From Adineta steineri (lineage: Eukaryota; Rotifera; Eurotatoria; Adinetida; Adinetidae): DNA of 64,000 nucleotides. The notes under the pieces were generated by a model. That model was not told where the DNA came from. It saw only the letters and a program-made list of their open reading frames with translations, and did not search any database. Below, piece after piece: positions 19,440 through 31,840 of the stretch; position 1 is the first letter of the stretch, and each line of letters opens with the position of its first letter. The translations under genes were made by a program, and so were the position numbers. The stretch is taken from positions 309,739-373,738 of the forward strand of contig CAJNOI010000085.1 of NCBI GenBank assembly GCA_905250115.1. The letters are read 5' to 3'.

Positions 19440-21523
19440 TTATTGAGATCTACATGTATGAACACCAGGTTGTCCACTTTCATCATCTGAATCTCCACCT
19501 TCATATGCTTCACGTCGTTGACCATGTCTACTATCATGTGCTGATTTCGTTGTATGAAAATCAATCATAGATACTTCTTCAACATGTTCACCTGTTGGTA
19601 TTTCAACATGTGTTCGTTTAGGTAAAACTGTTTCAAGTTGCTGAAGAAAAAACAAAGAACAAAATGAAATTCTAAATAAATTATTTTTTTTTTCTATTAC
19701 TTTCAATTGTACATCTGTAAGAGATTTTTCCGCTGGAAATTCGACATCAAATTGTATAATTAAATCTCCAGTATCATGAGTTCTCATATTTATCATACCT
19801 TGTCCTTTTACACATCGATATGTTTCTAGAGAAAAGAATTAAAAGTTTATTATTTGAAAATTTGATCTAACATACCGGGTGCAATAGGATCATTTGGTGG
19901 ATGTTTAAGAATTATTTTTCTTCCATCTAAATGTGTAATAACTAATTGAAATCCGCATAATGATTCAATTAAATTTATTTTATGTTTCATAACCAGACTA
20001 TCTCCACTACGTTCAAATGTAGCATGTGGTTCTTGTTGTAATACAATAATAACATCACCAGCTTCCATATTTGGTGCCTGATCACTTTCACCAGGAAAGC
20101 GAAGTTGTTGTTCATGTTTACTACCTAAAGTTTTTTGTATATGAAATATAATAAACCAAAAAGCTTTTTTTCGTTAGTACCTGGTGATATGACGATTTCA
20201 AGTTTTTTCTTTTGATCAATTGTCTTCTTTCCATTACATGTTTTACAACGATCACGTTCATTAATTATTTCACCTTCTCCACTACATTCTTTGCATACTT
20301 GTTGCATTCTTTGAATCATACCTGGACCAATTTGTCGGGTTATAAATTGAATACCTTGACCGCGACATGATGCACATGATTGTTTAGCACCTTCGCGTCC
20401 ACCATTACTAATTAAAAAAAAAATTAAAAATATGAAAAACAAAAATTAGAAAAACTTTCTTACCCTTTACATGTTTCGCAAATAACTTTACGTGATATTT
20501 CAAGTGAACGTGTATCACCTTTGTATAATTGTTCAAGTGTTACTCTATTAGATTTATATAAAGCGTTCAATAAAAATAAATAAAATAAATAAATTTACTT
20601 GAGTGGATGAGCTACATCATCACCTTTACGTCGGCGATTTCCACGACCACCACCACCGCCGCCGCCCATTTGACCACCAAAAAGGCCTCCAAAACCACCG
20701 CCGAAACCACCAAAACCTCCGAATGGATCACCACCGCCACCGCCGCCGCCACCAAAAAATTGTCCAAGAATATCAGCCATACTACCTAAAATATACGAAA
20801 AGATTTAATAGTATTCAATATGAATTTTTAAGACCAACTATATTTTGAAGAAAGGGAACCTAAATACTAATGTTTTGAGTGTCGTACATCTCTCCGCAGG
20901 ACTTGATCTAATCCTAATTAACTTATATGTTTGATTTAATCAAAACAGAACTATTCGAAATGGTAATTATTTTATTTTATCTCTTTTCATCACAATATTA
21001 AAGTATTAAGATTACAGGATCACTTTTAGTGCTTCACATTAGATTGAAAACTCAAAAATAGGGTTTAATAAATAGAGCCCACAAAAAAAACTGTAGGTAT
21101 GATTCTAATGTACTAAAGGAACTTTATTGAATACTATCTGCTTATTTTATAATACTGACCTCCGCCACCACCACCACCGCCACCTTCTTTAAGGCCTTCA
21201 AGACCATACATACTATAAATATAGAAAAACAAAATAATGTTTTGTTTACATAAAAAAGAAGTGTTTCTTACTCGTAAACTTGTCTTTTAGTTTCATCCGT
21301 CAGAACTTGATAAGCAAATGAAATTTCTTTAAATTTTTCAGCTGATTCAGGATTTTTATCTGGGTGATGAGTCTTAGCAAGTTTATGATAGGCCTATATA
21401 GAAAAAGTAAATTAATAGATCAAAAAAAAAATTTTAAATTTTAATTTAACATACTTTTTTTATTTCTTGATCACTTGCACCACGTGTAACACCAAGGATA
21501 TCGTATAGTTTATTATCAGGCAT
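19440..21523 (-). CDS. Type I Hsp40 co-chaperone, DNAJA1/DNAJA2 type, 9 exons, 437 aa
   Basis: Minus-strand exons: 21523-21455, 21393-21272, 21212-21160, 20785-20599, 20544-20464, 20407-20181, 20124-19876, 19825-19701, 19640-19440. The J domain starts at residue 1 ([20 protein letters not shown]) and has an intact HPD. A long Gly/Phe-rich linker follows, then four CxxCxGxG-type zinc-finger motifs ([32 protein letters not shown]), the two client-binding C-terminal domains and an acidic tail. The last four residues, CRSQ, fit a CaaX farnesylation box as in DNAJA2. It delivers substrates to cytosolic Hsc70 and stimulates its ATPase. Exon 4 is GC-rich because of the Gly repeats. Reading frame and splice phases agree across all nine exons. 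Confidence 0.95.
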
Positions 21524-24500
21524 GTTGAATTTTTCTATGAAAAAATCTATAAAAATAGATAAAATTTTTTTGACTAAAAAATATTTAAAATGAAAATTTT
21601 TAATTCAATGTACGAATCAAGGAAGTAAATAAACTATTGACGACATAACATACAGAATATATAGCGTCAAATAAATATGAGTGTAAATGACGTAAATTCA
21701 GCCGTCTTTAGTTCGTAGGAAGAAGACATTTGGGATCATGGTAAAATATGGATTCAATTAATAAATCAGTCTAGTCGAAGAAGATTTTATTCAATTGAAA
21801 AATATGTGAAAAAGCTAATTGTTAATGTTTTTTCCTATCTATGAATATATGTTATGATAGAAAGGTTTAAATACAAGTTAAATGAATGTATTCAACCAAT
21901 AGAAATTTATTTGTTTGTCGTCAACAGTGATGCTATATGAATTCGTTGTTGTTACACAGTATATTAAACGGTGACACATCGTTTATGTATGTGAGATCAT
22001 CCAATGTTTTTTTTTCCTCAAAAGAAATAGTAACTAGCGCAATCTCTATGAAACTAATATATGCAATAGGATATATATATACTTGTTATTACTAACAATA
22101 TGTGTCTAATAAATAGTTTCAATGCGGCATTGTATTTACTTGATATTCTATTTTATCCAATAGGAAAAATCAATATAATATGATATTTGAAGTTTTCCAT
22201 GAGAATACATATTGAGACAATGGGAAATCGTTGTTTTTGTTTTCGTTTAATACTCACAAACTCAAGAGTATTATTAAAGTTATAATTCACAATCATCTTT
22301 ACGAGCAAGACCATAAATATCTGGTTTCTGAATTATGTAAAACACATTGAATATCATTTAATAAACTACTATCTATATAAATCGCTTTTTCATTATAATA
22401 ACTATTGATATCATCAATAATATGACATTAGGAAATCTATTTCTGAGACCATTCATAGTAAAATACAAATATATTTGATTTCTTGTATATGTGAAGACAA
22501 TCGGAGAAAACAACAAGTCACAAACAATGAATCAAAGAGAGAAGAACAGATAGGTAAAATAACATGTATATATATATGTAGCGTGATTGGAAACATACCA
22601 TGAAAAGACAAAGGAAAAGTCCTCAAAGCAACTGTCATTGGATTATATTATTATTTCCTTTCAATAAGTATGACTTTCCAATTTAATAAAGATGGATATA
22701 CAAAGAATATACATATTCAGTAGTTTCTTGGAAATTGATTCTTTGACATGAACAACAATCTAAATTTTCTATCTGTAATAATAGTCAAAAAACTCTGAGA
22801 TGGTTCAAAGCAATATTTCACGTATATTTACAAACACATTAAATCTATACTTAAAATGTGAACGCATAGAACGATCATCGACAATCAAATTACTATAGTA
22901 AGTATCGTTAATAGTATACGACTAAACAACATTCGATGACATTTATATCGATTATCTGTATATAAATGAAGTTCATCTTGGCGATCTTTCTTGTCGATGC
23001 AGTTCATTTCTTTGATGAGCATTACAGTCACTAATTTTTAACAAAAAATAGTGTAGAAGTGAAATAAATGAGCATATATGAAATATGTATATAATCTGAA
23101 AGTTAATTCTGTTGTTGATTTTATTATTATTTACTTTTAGATCAAACTTGTTAATTAATATACTCTCATAGATAAAGCAATGTACTTTGACGTTGATTAT
23201 AAATCAAAATTATATTTCATATAGTTTTATTAGATAAGAACATATTTGTTCCGACTTAGAAATTATAGAAAAACAGTGAAGTAAGCTTTTTTCCAATAAG
23301 ACATAAACAAAAATGATAAATTCTGTCATGGATTATAATAAACATTCTGTCTATTTCAAGGTTATTTTTTTTTCATATATAAGTCGTTATCATCAGTTAT
23401 TATATTTAGGATTAAACATACATTAACTCTAAAATTTATCGACGATTACGTAAGTACTTTTAAGTCTAAATACTAATATTTGCCTACAATATCAGCAGAC
23501 GTTCAGTTTTTTCAATCTTTTTTTTTAATTATATGTCGATGTACGATCAGATAATCGTACCAACTTTCATCTCTGCCTACTCTTTTATTAATTAAATGAA
23601 CGTGACTATATTCTAGGTCAAATTCAAACATTCAAGTCTAATACATGTTTGGATAGAACTTACATATATATATATATTTATCAATAATAGAATATTTTGT
23701 AAAGTTTTCAAAAATGATTTCCTTTGTAGTTCAATTGACTTAATATAGATAAAATAATTATTACTATCTTTAGATACAATAAAAGGTCTATTAATAAAAA
23801 GAACTTTCAAGTTCAACGATATGATTAGTTAAAAATAGATCTCTTGAATTAAACACGGGTTTAAAGTCTTTTATACGAGCAAATGCGTGATATTTTTTGT
23901 TTTTATTTAATGTATCATGAATGCCGATATATTATATATATGAATTCGTGTTCGTATCGATATAGAAAGGATACTATTACAGTATTATCATGTTCTCTAA
24001 GAAAACAACTCTGCTTGAATTGTAAGTATAATATATAAATAAATTTTTTTCCTTTATAAATAAGATTTAATTAATAGTATTATTAGATTAATTATTTTTC
24101 CTTGTAATTATCTAGCAAATAACATTACATAGGTTAACTAGTTTATTTTTAAGCTTTAACTTATATTAGTTCTTAAAATACATTGATTGTTCAATGATAA
24201 GGTCATGTAAAATAATCAAGATTTAAGTGTTTAGTTGAATTCTAATTAGAAATCATATACATAACGATGAAAACAAGGTAACTCATTATTTTCCTTTCGT
24301 ACTAAATTATTCTCATCTGCCTACTCATAAAGTGTTATTTAGTTACAAAAAAAAATGAAACACATTTTTACTATTTAATCCATAAAAGATTTTGATAAAA
24401 AATTAATTCTATTACTTTATATCGAACTTTTTAACAACATGACCGAACGAGTTATTTCTCCATCATAATAACATCGTGCATTCAAATTATCATTCAGTCG

Positions 24501-24892
24501 AATTAAATTAATTGTTTTTACTCACACAGTTATTAAGACCTTGAATGTCAAATCTATAAATATACAAGGATGTGCCGCCTAAGGGAAGCGTGGGGGAAAT
24601 TTTCAGGCAAATGTTGTATATTTTCTTGTGAAAATAAACCTCCACTTTTATCTAAACCTTTCCAAGTCTGATAAAAATTTCTTGCGTCAGTGCATTTTCT
24701 ATTTAGAGTGCATCCGTGTAAAAATATATAAAATTGGAAGCAATAGAAATTTCTCTCATGGGTTTTTCACTCAATGATTAATGTAGTCACCTGCTTTCTT
24801 GATATATACAAGTTGACAACAAAAAAAAAGTATATAGAAACTATCTCGCATTACCCATTTACATGCAACAGGCACGTTCACGTATATGCGTC
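21524..24892. other. Long intergenic region, no gene seen
   Basis: About 3.4 kb between the DNAJA start and the first four-helix membrane gene. It is AT-rich with short alternating AT tracts (for example 22073-22080 and 23664-23678). I found no tRNA, coding exon or recognisable transposon. The DNAJA promoter must lie at its left end. Confidence 0.5.
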
Positions 24893-25583
24893 ACTTTATA
24901 TATAGATATATGTGCTTTGACTTTTCCTCTATTTTTCAATAATAGAAGATAACATCGTCAACAACAGTTTTACAAAAAAAACTAAATGTCGTAAGTAATT
25001 ATATGATATATAGAATTTCTTTTATTACCAATAGGTTACCTAGTTATCATATAATCTAGTTTAATTGAGACATGAAATAACGATAACTTTTATGAAAGAC
25101 AAATTATATATTCCTTTTCAGTGATAAAACACTTTATCATCAAGTTTGTTTTTATTAAAAAACCAACAAGAATTAGATAGTACTGCTGGCAATTTTTTGC
25201 ATTAATTTAATACATATTTGCTTTTAGCAACTTGTAAAGTCTAATTCATTTTGTTAAAATATTATAGAAAATTCTGCGTGTTGATAATATAGTCTTTCAT
25301 ATTATTGACATTCGCTTGACATATGCTATAGAATGATTTGTTAATAAAGGGTGACATTACTCATAAAAAACGATGAGAACATTTCTTCTAATTTTTATGA
25401 TTATTTCAGAGAAATAAATACGTATATACTATTTTTAGATTATTTTTTTTTCATATATGCAATTTAAATGTTATTATTTCAACTGAGTTCAAAATATTTA
25501 GTTATGAAGAAATATTAAATCAGGTATTTTTTGATTAACAATTGTATATTTATTATTAAGGAAAAGAATTTCGTTTGTTTCAG
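24893..25583 (+). promoter_or_regulatory. Candidate TATA box and 5' UTR intron of the first four-helix membrane gene
   Basis: A TATA-like CTTTATATATAG lies at 24893-24904. About 85 bases downstream a consensus donor GTAAGT (24991) is matched by a pyrimidine-rich acceptor TTTCAG ending at 25583, 16 bases before the start codon. This suggests a non-coding first exon and a 593-base UTR intron. RNA evidence is needed to be sure. Confidence 0.4.
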
Positions 25584-25599
25584 GTAATATTTATTCAAA

Positions 25600-26347
25600 A
25601 TGGAAACTGAATCTTCGACAGAGAGAAAATCAATTTTATCAAATCAAATAGCACGACCATTACTTGAAGAATTTTTTCTAAGTCATCCAGCAATAAGAAA
25701 TACACGACGTAAAACTCTTCTTCTCCTAACTATTGAATTGGTAGAAAGAATTTATTATTGAAAAAACATTATTATAATATTTATTTTAGGGTATAATGGT
25801 GATCTATCTTATTCTACAAATGGTTATGCTTTTTTTCACTCGTACCGATCCACATAAAATGTATAACAGTACATTAATAGAATTGTTTCTTAGTGAGTTT
25901 TATTATTTTAATTAAAGATATTAGTTCTATTTATTTATTCAGCTATTATTTCAATTGTTCATATTATTGCTTTTATTATTGTTGTTATTGAATATTTTCC
26001 AACTGCTATTTTAATTGTAAATATTTTCTTTTCTTTTTTTTAATTTTTATTTTAAATCTTCAATATTTTCTAGTTCGCTTATTTGACTTTAATACAATTA
26101 ATTGGTGGTTTTCTTCTACTTGTTTTGGCAATAATGACAACGGTTGTTAGTTTAACTATAATACATACTGTTGGTTTTGGAATTCTTCTCGATCTTGCTT
26201 ATATTCTTATAGCTATTTCAATGATTGGTTTATCAGTAAATATTTCTCTCATTTTTATATTATTATTATTATTATTATCTAATATATTTTATTTAGGTTT
26301 ATATTGCTGTTTATTCATTAACTTTATTAAAATTGAACAAAACATAA
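25600..26347 (+). CDS. Small four-helix membrane protein A (176 aa, 5 exons)
   Basis: Exons: 25600-25740, 25790-25892, 25943-26016, 26074-26235, 26297-26347. The hydrophilic N-terminus (METESSTERKS) is followed by four hydrophobic helices, the fourth flanked by a short basic tail ending LKLNKT. A tetraspan topology with both ends in the cytosol is likely. I do not recognise a named family; small tetraspan proteins of this style are common in rotifer genomes, but function is unknown. The next forward gene (28212-29017) is a diverged paralogue: its third and fourth coding exons have identical lengths (74 and 162 nt) and all intron phases agree. A UTR intron probably precedes the start codon. 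Confidence 0.85.
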
Positions 26348-28022
26348 GAAGCTTTAATATTTATCAGTGAAAAGATAAATTTTCGTTGCAAGTTTATTAA
26401 GAATTCTTTGCTATTGAACTTATTTAAATAATAAAAATATGTCGCTTTTCTATCAATGAAATATTGATGTAAGGAACACGCTCTATTTTATTTACAACAC
26501 ATGGTAAGAATCTTGCAATACTTAAAAATATATATTAAGATATCTCTAAGCAAATAGTATTCTAAAACCTATGATCATTTTGTTGAAACGTTGGTATTCT
26601 TAAAAAAAACGCCCTCGTGTTCTCCGCAAAATTATATTTGTTTTTAATTTAGAATATTAGAATTCAATATTTTTACAGGTTGCAGAATACAATTATGTGA
26701 ATTGACGAGTTTAGTTCTGTTGCTACAAGCAAATATTTTTATTAAACATAACTTTATTAATATAGCAGATTGATGTACTGACGTATAATGAGAGATGACT
26801 ATTCCTTTTCAAAGAAATCATTATAGATATATAAGTCATGACTAGACTGAGTTCATTTTTTTCAGTATTTATATAGGAAATTGCGTTCTCTTTCTATTTG
26901 GAATCTAGGTAGTGCAAAGCCAAACAATGTAGCTGGAAGAAGAATCGAAATAGTATGTTGAGGATCGTTTTCATTATAAAAGTCTACACAGACCATACTT
27001 TTAGATAAATGTAACCTGTGAACAATTCTAAAAGCGTATTCAGTATACATTCCAATTAGAAACAGAAATCTTCTAAAGTATCTACTTAATAACTTGAAGA
27101 GATCATTAAGAAAACATGTATGAGAAGTAGATTCAAATTATATAATTATACTATGTGACCTGTAAAAATGTTGAATTTAAAATAAATATATTTTTGTGGA
27201 GAACTTGACAACATATGTTTTTGGAAAATATCAACGTTTTATCATATGCTAATCAACAAACAGTACATGCATAACTTTTGATACACTCGGTATGGAAAAA
27301 AGGTTACAATTTTTTTCTATAAGATAAAAAATTAACTTAATAATATTCATTGATTCATAAGAGAGTTCATTATAGAGTTTCTGCCTATTAATAGAACGAT
27401 TCTCAATGTTATGCACACATATAACTATAGATTTTATTGAAATGTCTAACAAAGATTCTAGTCTCTAAATATATACAAGTGCATTGTGCCAGAAATCTAT
27501 TCAGTATATTTTTATATCAATTGTTTAATATTTGACCTACAATATCTAATTTTAGTAGAAATTAATTAAACTTTATAGCTCATTATGTAGTATCTAAAGA
27601 TTTCCTTGATAAAATAATTCATGCTGTAAATAGAAATCTTTAAAATAGATTCTTTTCAATGGATTTAATAATAAAAAATATGTTTACAATGAGCCAATCT
27701 TTATCTATTACTTCTTGCTACACGCCAATTTATCATACTTTAATTATAATTGATGATTTTATTAAAACGCTTATTGTATCTAATATAATTATAGAAAAAA
27801 AATACATATAATATCTACAAAGAAAATCAATATCAATATTCTTTTCTATAAACGTTTTCGTTCTCAATATTTTTCGTCAAAACTAATCACACATTAACCA
27901 ATATGTTTTACAATCAATACGAAACACTAGCCCGTTTGTTTATCGACAACTGCATTGTATATCCAACAGCCGACGTGTACATAGATTATAAGGAGCGCTG
28001 TGCATATACATTATATTTCACA
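26348..28022. other. Intergenic between tandem paralogues
   Basis: About 1.7 kb of AT-rich sequence separating the two four-helix genes. No coding exon or duplicated segment is obvious, so if this was a tandem duplication the spacers have diverged. Confidence 0.5.
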
Positions 28023-28035
28023 TTTATATAAAAAG
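28023..28035 (+). promoter_or_regulatory. Candidate TATA box of the second four-helix gene
   Basis: TTTATATAAAAAG about 180 bases upstream of the start codon at 28212, the clearest TATA-like match in this spacer. Confidence 0.4.
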
Positions 28036-28211
28036 AAAAAAACCTTAGAGCGTGTGTTCTCTTTCCTTTACATTTGTTATTAAGTTATTTATGTGAGCAA
28101 AACATTTTTTTTTCGGTTTTTGTCAACATATATACATATAGACTCATTTATTTTTTGTTATTTCATGTGATTGTATACATACACTAGATATATTAAAACG
28201 TTTATTTCGAT

Positions 28212-29017
28212 ATGAGTTCATCAGAAAAGTACATGGATCCAACGGACGAAAAAGTACCAGTAGTACCAGTGACAGCGTCTCAACCAATAATTGTTGAAGA
28301 TTATAAAGACTATCAAGATATACGAAGAACAAGAGGAGTACTTATTGTACTTATAGCAATTCAACTGGTAAAAAAATGATTATATAAAAAAAACATTATA
28401 TTCTATGGTTTTATGATTCTAGGTTTTTGCTATATTCTATTTTATTGAGCGAACTATTGTTCTAGTTCGATATTATAATATACCACATGAAATGCGTGGA
28501 GACAGTCTAAGTGGCTCATATATTGTTGGTGTTATCGTTGGTAAAATTTTCTATTTTAATGAATATATATTTTTCTAATTATTTGTTTGTTTAATTCTAG
28601 CTGCTTTTTCCGTAGTTTATTATAATATTTTCATAATCGTCGTTGCACAATATCGTCAAACAGCTATTCTTATTGTATGTTAAATTTATTTATCTTTTCT
28701 TTTGTATTCGATATCTCTTTTTTATTTAGTTTTCATGGTTAGGATTAATTCAATTAATCTTTATTGGTATCATAATTGCTCTTTCAATTATTGCAATTGT
28801 TGCTGTTTCAACTATAGCAAGTCATATTGGTACTGGAATTGTTATTAGTATCATTATTATTATTATTGCAGGTCTTGCTTGTATTTTAACAGTAAGAATT
28901 CGAATATATTTGAAATTAATTTCTCTGCTTCTTTTCTTTTTATAGATTTTAACAGTTATTTGCGGATTTCGTATGGTAAATTTACTTAAAATGCATGGAT
29001 CTTATCAATTGGTTTAA
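28212..29017 (+). CDS. Small four-helix membrane protein B (193 aa, 5 exons)
   Basis: Exons: 28212-28367, 28423-28540, 28601-28674, 28730-28891, 28946-29017. A 45-residue polar N-terminus rich in Asp/Glu/Pro/Val precedes four hydrophobic helices; the third and fourth are extremely Ile-rich. The C-terminus is short (LLKMHGSYQLV). Exon 3 (74 nt), exon 4 (162 nt) and every intron phase match protein A upstream, and short identities recur (a VR/TRR run before helix 1, TAILI at the end of exon 3). The two genes are therefore tandem paralogues despite low residue identity. No known family is recognised; a small-molecule transport or membrane-organising role would be a guess. Confidence 0.87.
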
Positions 29018-30294
29018 ATATTTTTTCAATTAATTTCTTTTTTTACTTAACTAAACAATTAAATTTTAATCATTAAACTAACTATTTTACAAAACAAGGA
29101 GTTTAGTATTATATTAATTTCATATTTAACCTATTTTGCATTGATAAATAAGAAATATAATAATCGATATTTCTACTTTAATTCCTTTGATATGAATTAA
29201 ATGCTTTTTTTCTTCTTTTAAAGATTAATTTCTCCTGATAAATTTGTTTCGAACAAAAAAAAACTAATCTTTTTCATATATGAATAGTCTTAAGTGTATT
29301 TGTTCATAATTTATTGCGAATTATATCTAAGAAAAAAAAGTAAATTAGAAACAAAATCTCTTCTAATAATATTTAGACTTTGACAAAGATCATCGATATT
29401 CATACGAAGAGACTTTTAGTATTTCGATTCTGTTTTCACTTCGTACGAATATTAATATTCAGAATGGCATCAGGAAGAGTCCGTGTTACCTAAGGTATTT
29501 CATTAACTTTAACATTTTTCAATTGCAAATCTAAGTATTCGTTTTGTCATATGAAACACTTTACTATCACTATAATATGATATCTAATATATTCAATCTT
29601 ATATGAAAACATGCCAATTTTGTTCTAAACATGTGAGAATATGAAGAATTAAAAAGTAATATTGTATCGTTAATGATGATAAAAATCTGATATATAACAT
29701 ATGTATGACGATGGTCATGATAAATATAACGATTCATTTCTTTACACGTGATAATAGGTGTCTCCTTTACTTATTTTTATTTGATATGTTATTATGTACA
29801 TTAATGTGTATGAAATAGTTAACATCAACAAATATATATATGGTCTCCTCGGCTTTTTTAAGCAGTTACCTCGATTAAATATTGATATAATGAAAATGGA
29901 AGTAAGAATCAATAAATATATCATTTCTTTTTCTTCATTGTGCTGCATAAAATTTTTGTACTCGAAAATTTGATTTTTTTTTCATTAATCTTTTAAAGTA
30001 TTTGACGATACTTTATTAGAAAATATTTTTTTTGTATCTTGCATCTATTCGATCATCTTATAAATATTTAAACAATTAATTTGATTTTTAAAAAGAATCC
30101 TTTCATTTCTCTTTCAATCAAGAACTAAAGAAGAAAAAAGTATAGACGAACGAAAATAGTCAACTTTTTTCAATTCCATTAACGAGTCAAATTGAGAATA
30201 GGTATGCATATCCATTGACTTAGTAGTTTATCAATTGTTCTGAAGATGTATGACATCTATGGTACAAAGATATTCGAATCGCTTACCTATTCTG
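29018..30294. other. Intergenic, no gene seen
   Basis: AT-rich spacer upstream of the palindromic repeat at about 30.3 kb. No supported coding region. Confidence 0.5.
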
Positions 30295-30515
30295 TTTTCG
30301 ATAGGATAAAAACGAAGGCTTTAGGCCAAAGGGCTGAATGCAAAATTTTATGCACTTCAAAATTTTTGTTGAAGTATGAGTGCACTAGAATGAAGTACCA
30401 TGGAAGTACAAAGCCCTTATTTCCTTCGTACTTTACTCATACTTCCTACAATCCCTTTGACAAGGGAGTATGTCTGAAGTACGAACTCCTGAAGTCTCGG
30501 TTTTTTCCCTTTGAC
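30295..30515. repeat. Degenerate GAAGTAC-type repeat with internal inverted segments
   Basis: A compact stretch of higher complexity and GC than its surroundings, containing many copies of GAAGTA(C/T) and its complement. An 11-base pair of inverted arms, GAAGTATGAGT (30371-30381) and ACTCATACTTC (30435-30445), brackets a repeated GAAGTAC core, and AAAGGGCT/AAAGCCC and CCCTTTGAC motifs recur. A reading frame runs across it but has no protein character. It looks like the remnant of a small foldback transposon. The boundaries are approximate. Confidence 0.5.
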
Positions 30516-30686
30516 TTATATGCATTTATTTAAGCTATCAAATTTACTGATTTATGTTGAGATCGTTATCAACTATTACTCGATGTATCATTCTTCGAAA
30601 ACATGACTGAATCGATATGATTATTTGCTATTTAAAAATATATTTGCCAAGATATTTTTTGATTTAGATAGAAAATATTTCTTTTT

Positions 30687-31460
30687 ATGATGTCAACTCC
30701 TGATGACAATTTATTATGTTTAATTAATGATGCAAAATTGAAATTTAATCAATATGCTGAAACTCAAACTAATTTTCAAGCTCCACAAGCACATATTTCA
30801 ATTGAATCAGAAACAAATGATACTACTAAAGTACATATAGATGTAGAATATAATGGAATACAATATCATTTTGAATCAGTAGAAGAAAAAGATATAAATA
30901 ATATATATCAATATTTAAATAGTCAACATTCTGTAAGAGCAAAATATGCTAGTGGTAATACTCCTTCTCTTAAAGATACAACTGCAAGAATACATACACT
31001 TATCAATAGATTTAAAGATAAAAAATCACGTCTATATCTCTATAGTGGATTCACTGTGTGTGATTCTGAAACAGATATGTTTTTAGGCTGTGCTAATTTG
31101 GGAAGTGGATCTGAACCTGGTACTTCAGAAATGGCTTTCTTAAATAGACAAGATTGTTGGAGTCATCCAATTGATATAACTTTAACTAATACATTGGCAG
31201 ATATGAAAACTACGAATAAAAAAATTTATTCTGGTATTGGTACAGTAGAAGTATGCACTTTATTACAATATGGTGCTCGATTAAAACAAGATGGTTATAC
31301 AATAGATGGTCATCCACTTAAATCAATAGTTGCTACTGCAAGACTAGATAATGAAGGCTCTTGGAAATCTTGTGCTAAAGCTGGAATGACATTATATGAT
31401 GTGGGTGTAGTTGATCATTATGGATCTAAAATACGTTATCAATTACAAAAAATTATGTGA
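30687..31460 (+). CDS. GNAT-like N-acetyltransferase (257 aa, intronless)
   Basis: The C-terminal half reads like a GNAT fold: GFTVCDSETDMFLGCANLG (beta strands 2-3), SEMAFLNRQDCW (strand 4, catalytic face), then GIGTVEVCTLLQYGARL, an approximation of the acetyl-CoA-binding helix, and IVATARLDNEGSWKSCAKAGM, the classic strand/helix with Asn and the KAGM end. The N-terminal 90 residues are an unassigned helical region. The closest style is RimJ/RimL-like bacterial acetyltransferases. The gene lacks introns while most neighbours have them, which fits a recent horizontal acquisition. Substrate unknown. A pyrimidine/AG acceptor lies about 20 bases before the first ATG, so a 5' UTR intron is possible. 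Confidence 0.75.
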   Translation: MMSTPDDNLLCLINDAKLKFNQYAETQTNFQAPQAHISIESETNDTTKVHIDVEYNGIQYHFESVEEKDINNIYQYLNSQHSVRAKYASGNTPSLKDTTARIHTLINRFKDKKSRLYLYSGFTVCDSETDMFLGCANLGSGSEPGTSEMAFLNRQDCWSHPIDITLTNTLADMKTTNKKIYSGIGTVEVCTLLQYGARLKQDGYTIDGHPLKSIVATARLDNEGSWKSCAKAGMTLYDVGVVDHYGSKIRYQLQKIM

Positions 31461-31840
31461 ATCAAAACATGATTTTCATAAGTTGCGAAAGACTCTTTTT
31501 TAGCTGGAGAAAATTCGTTTATTTATATAAATATGTGAATCTTGACATATTATAAAAATTGATCTAATATAAATATGACATTAAAAAATATATTATTATA
31601 ATCTTCAACTATGACGTATGTTAATAAAATATTATACTTGATATTACGAATAAATAAGTCTATAATGAACGTGCTTTTTACTAATTAATTTTCTCAAAAA
31701 AAATCAAATGATCATATTACAAAATTAAATATTTTTTCTATTGATAACACAATATGATTAGAAAAATATAGAAGCTATAGAAGGCCACATATTTTGCTTT
31801 ATTTATTATTGTAAATTTTTGTTAATATTTAGAAATTAAG
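31461..31840. other. Intergenic, no gene seen
   Basis: Short AT-rich spacer. A TTTAG acceptor lies 8 bases before the receptor start codon, suggesting a UTR intron. Confidence 0.5.

Noticed and set aside
20603-20848. His-rich forward frames opposite the DNAJA Gly-rich exon
   Set aside because: They are complementary reading of Gly codons; the minus-strand DNAJA exon explains the sequence.
30246-30533. 95-residue forward frame
   Set aside because: It coincides with the palindromic GAAGTAC repeat; the translation has no protein character.
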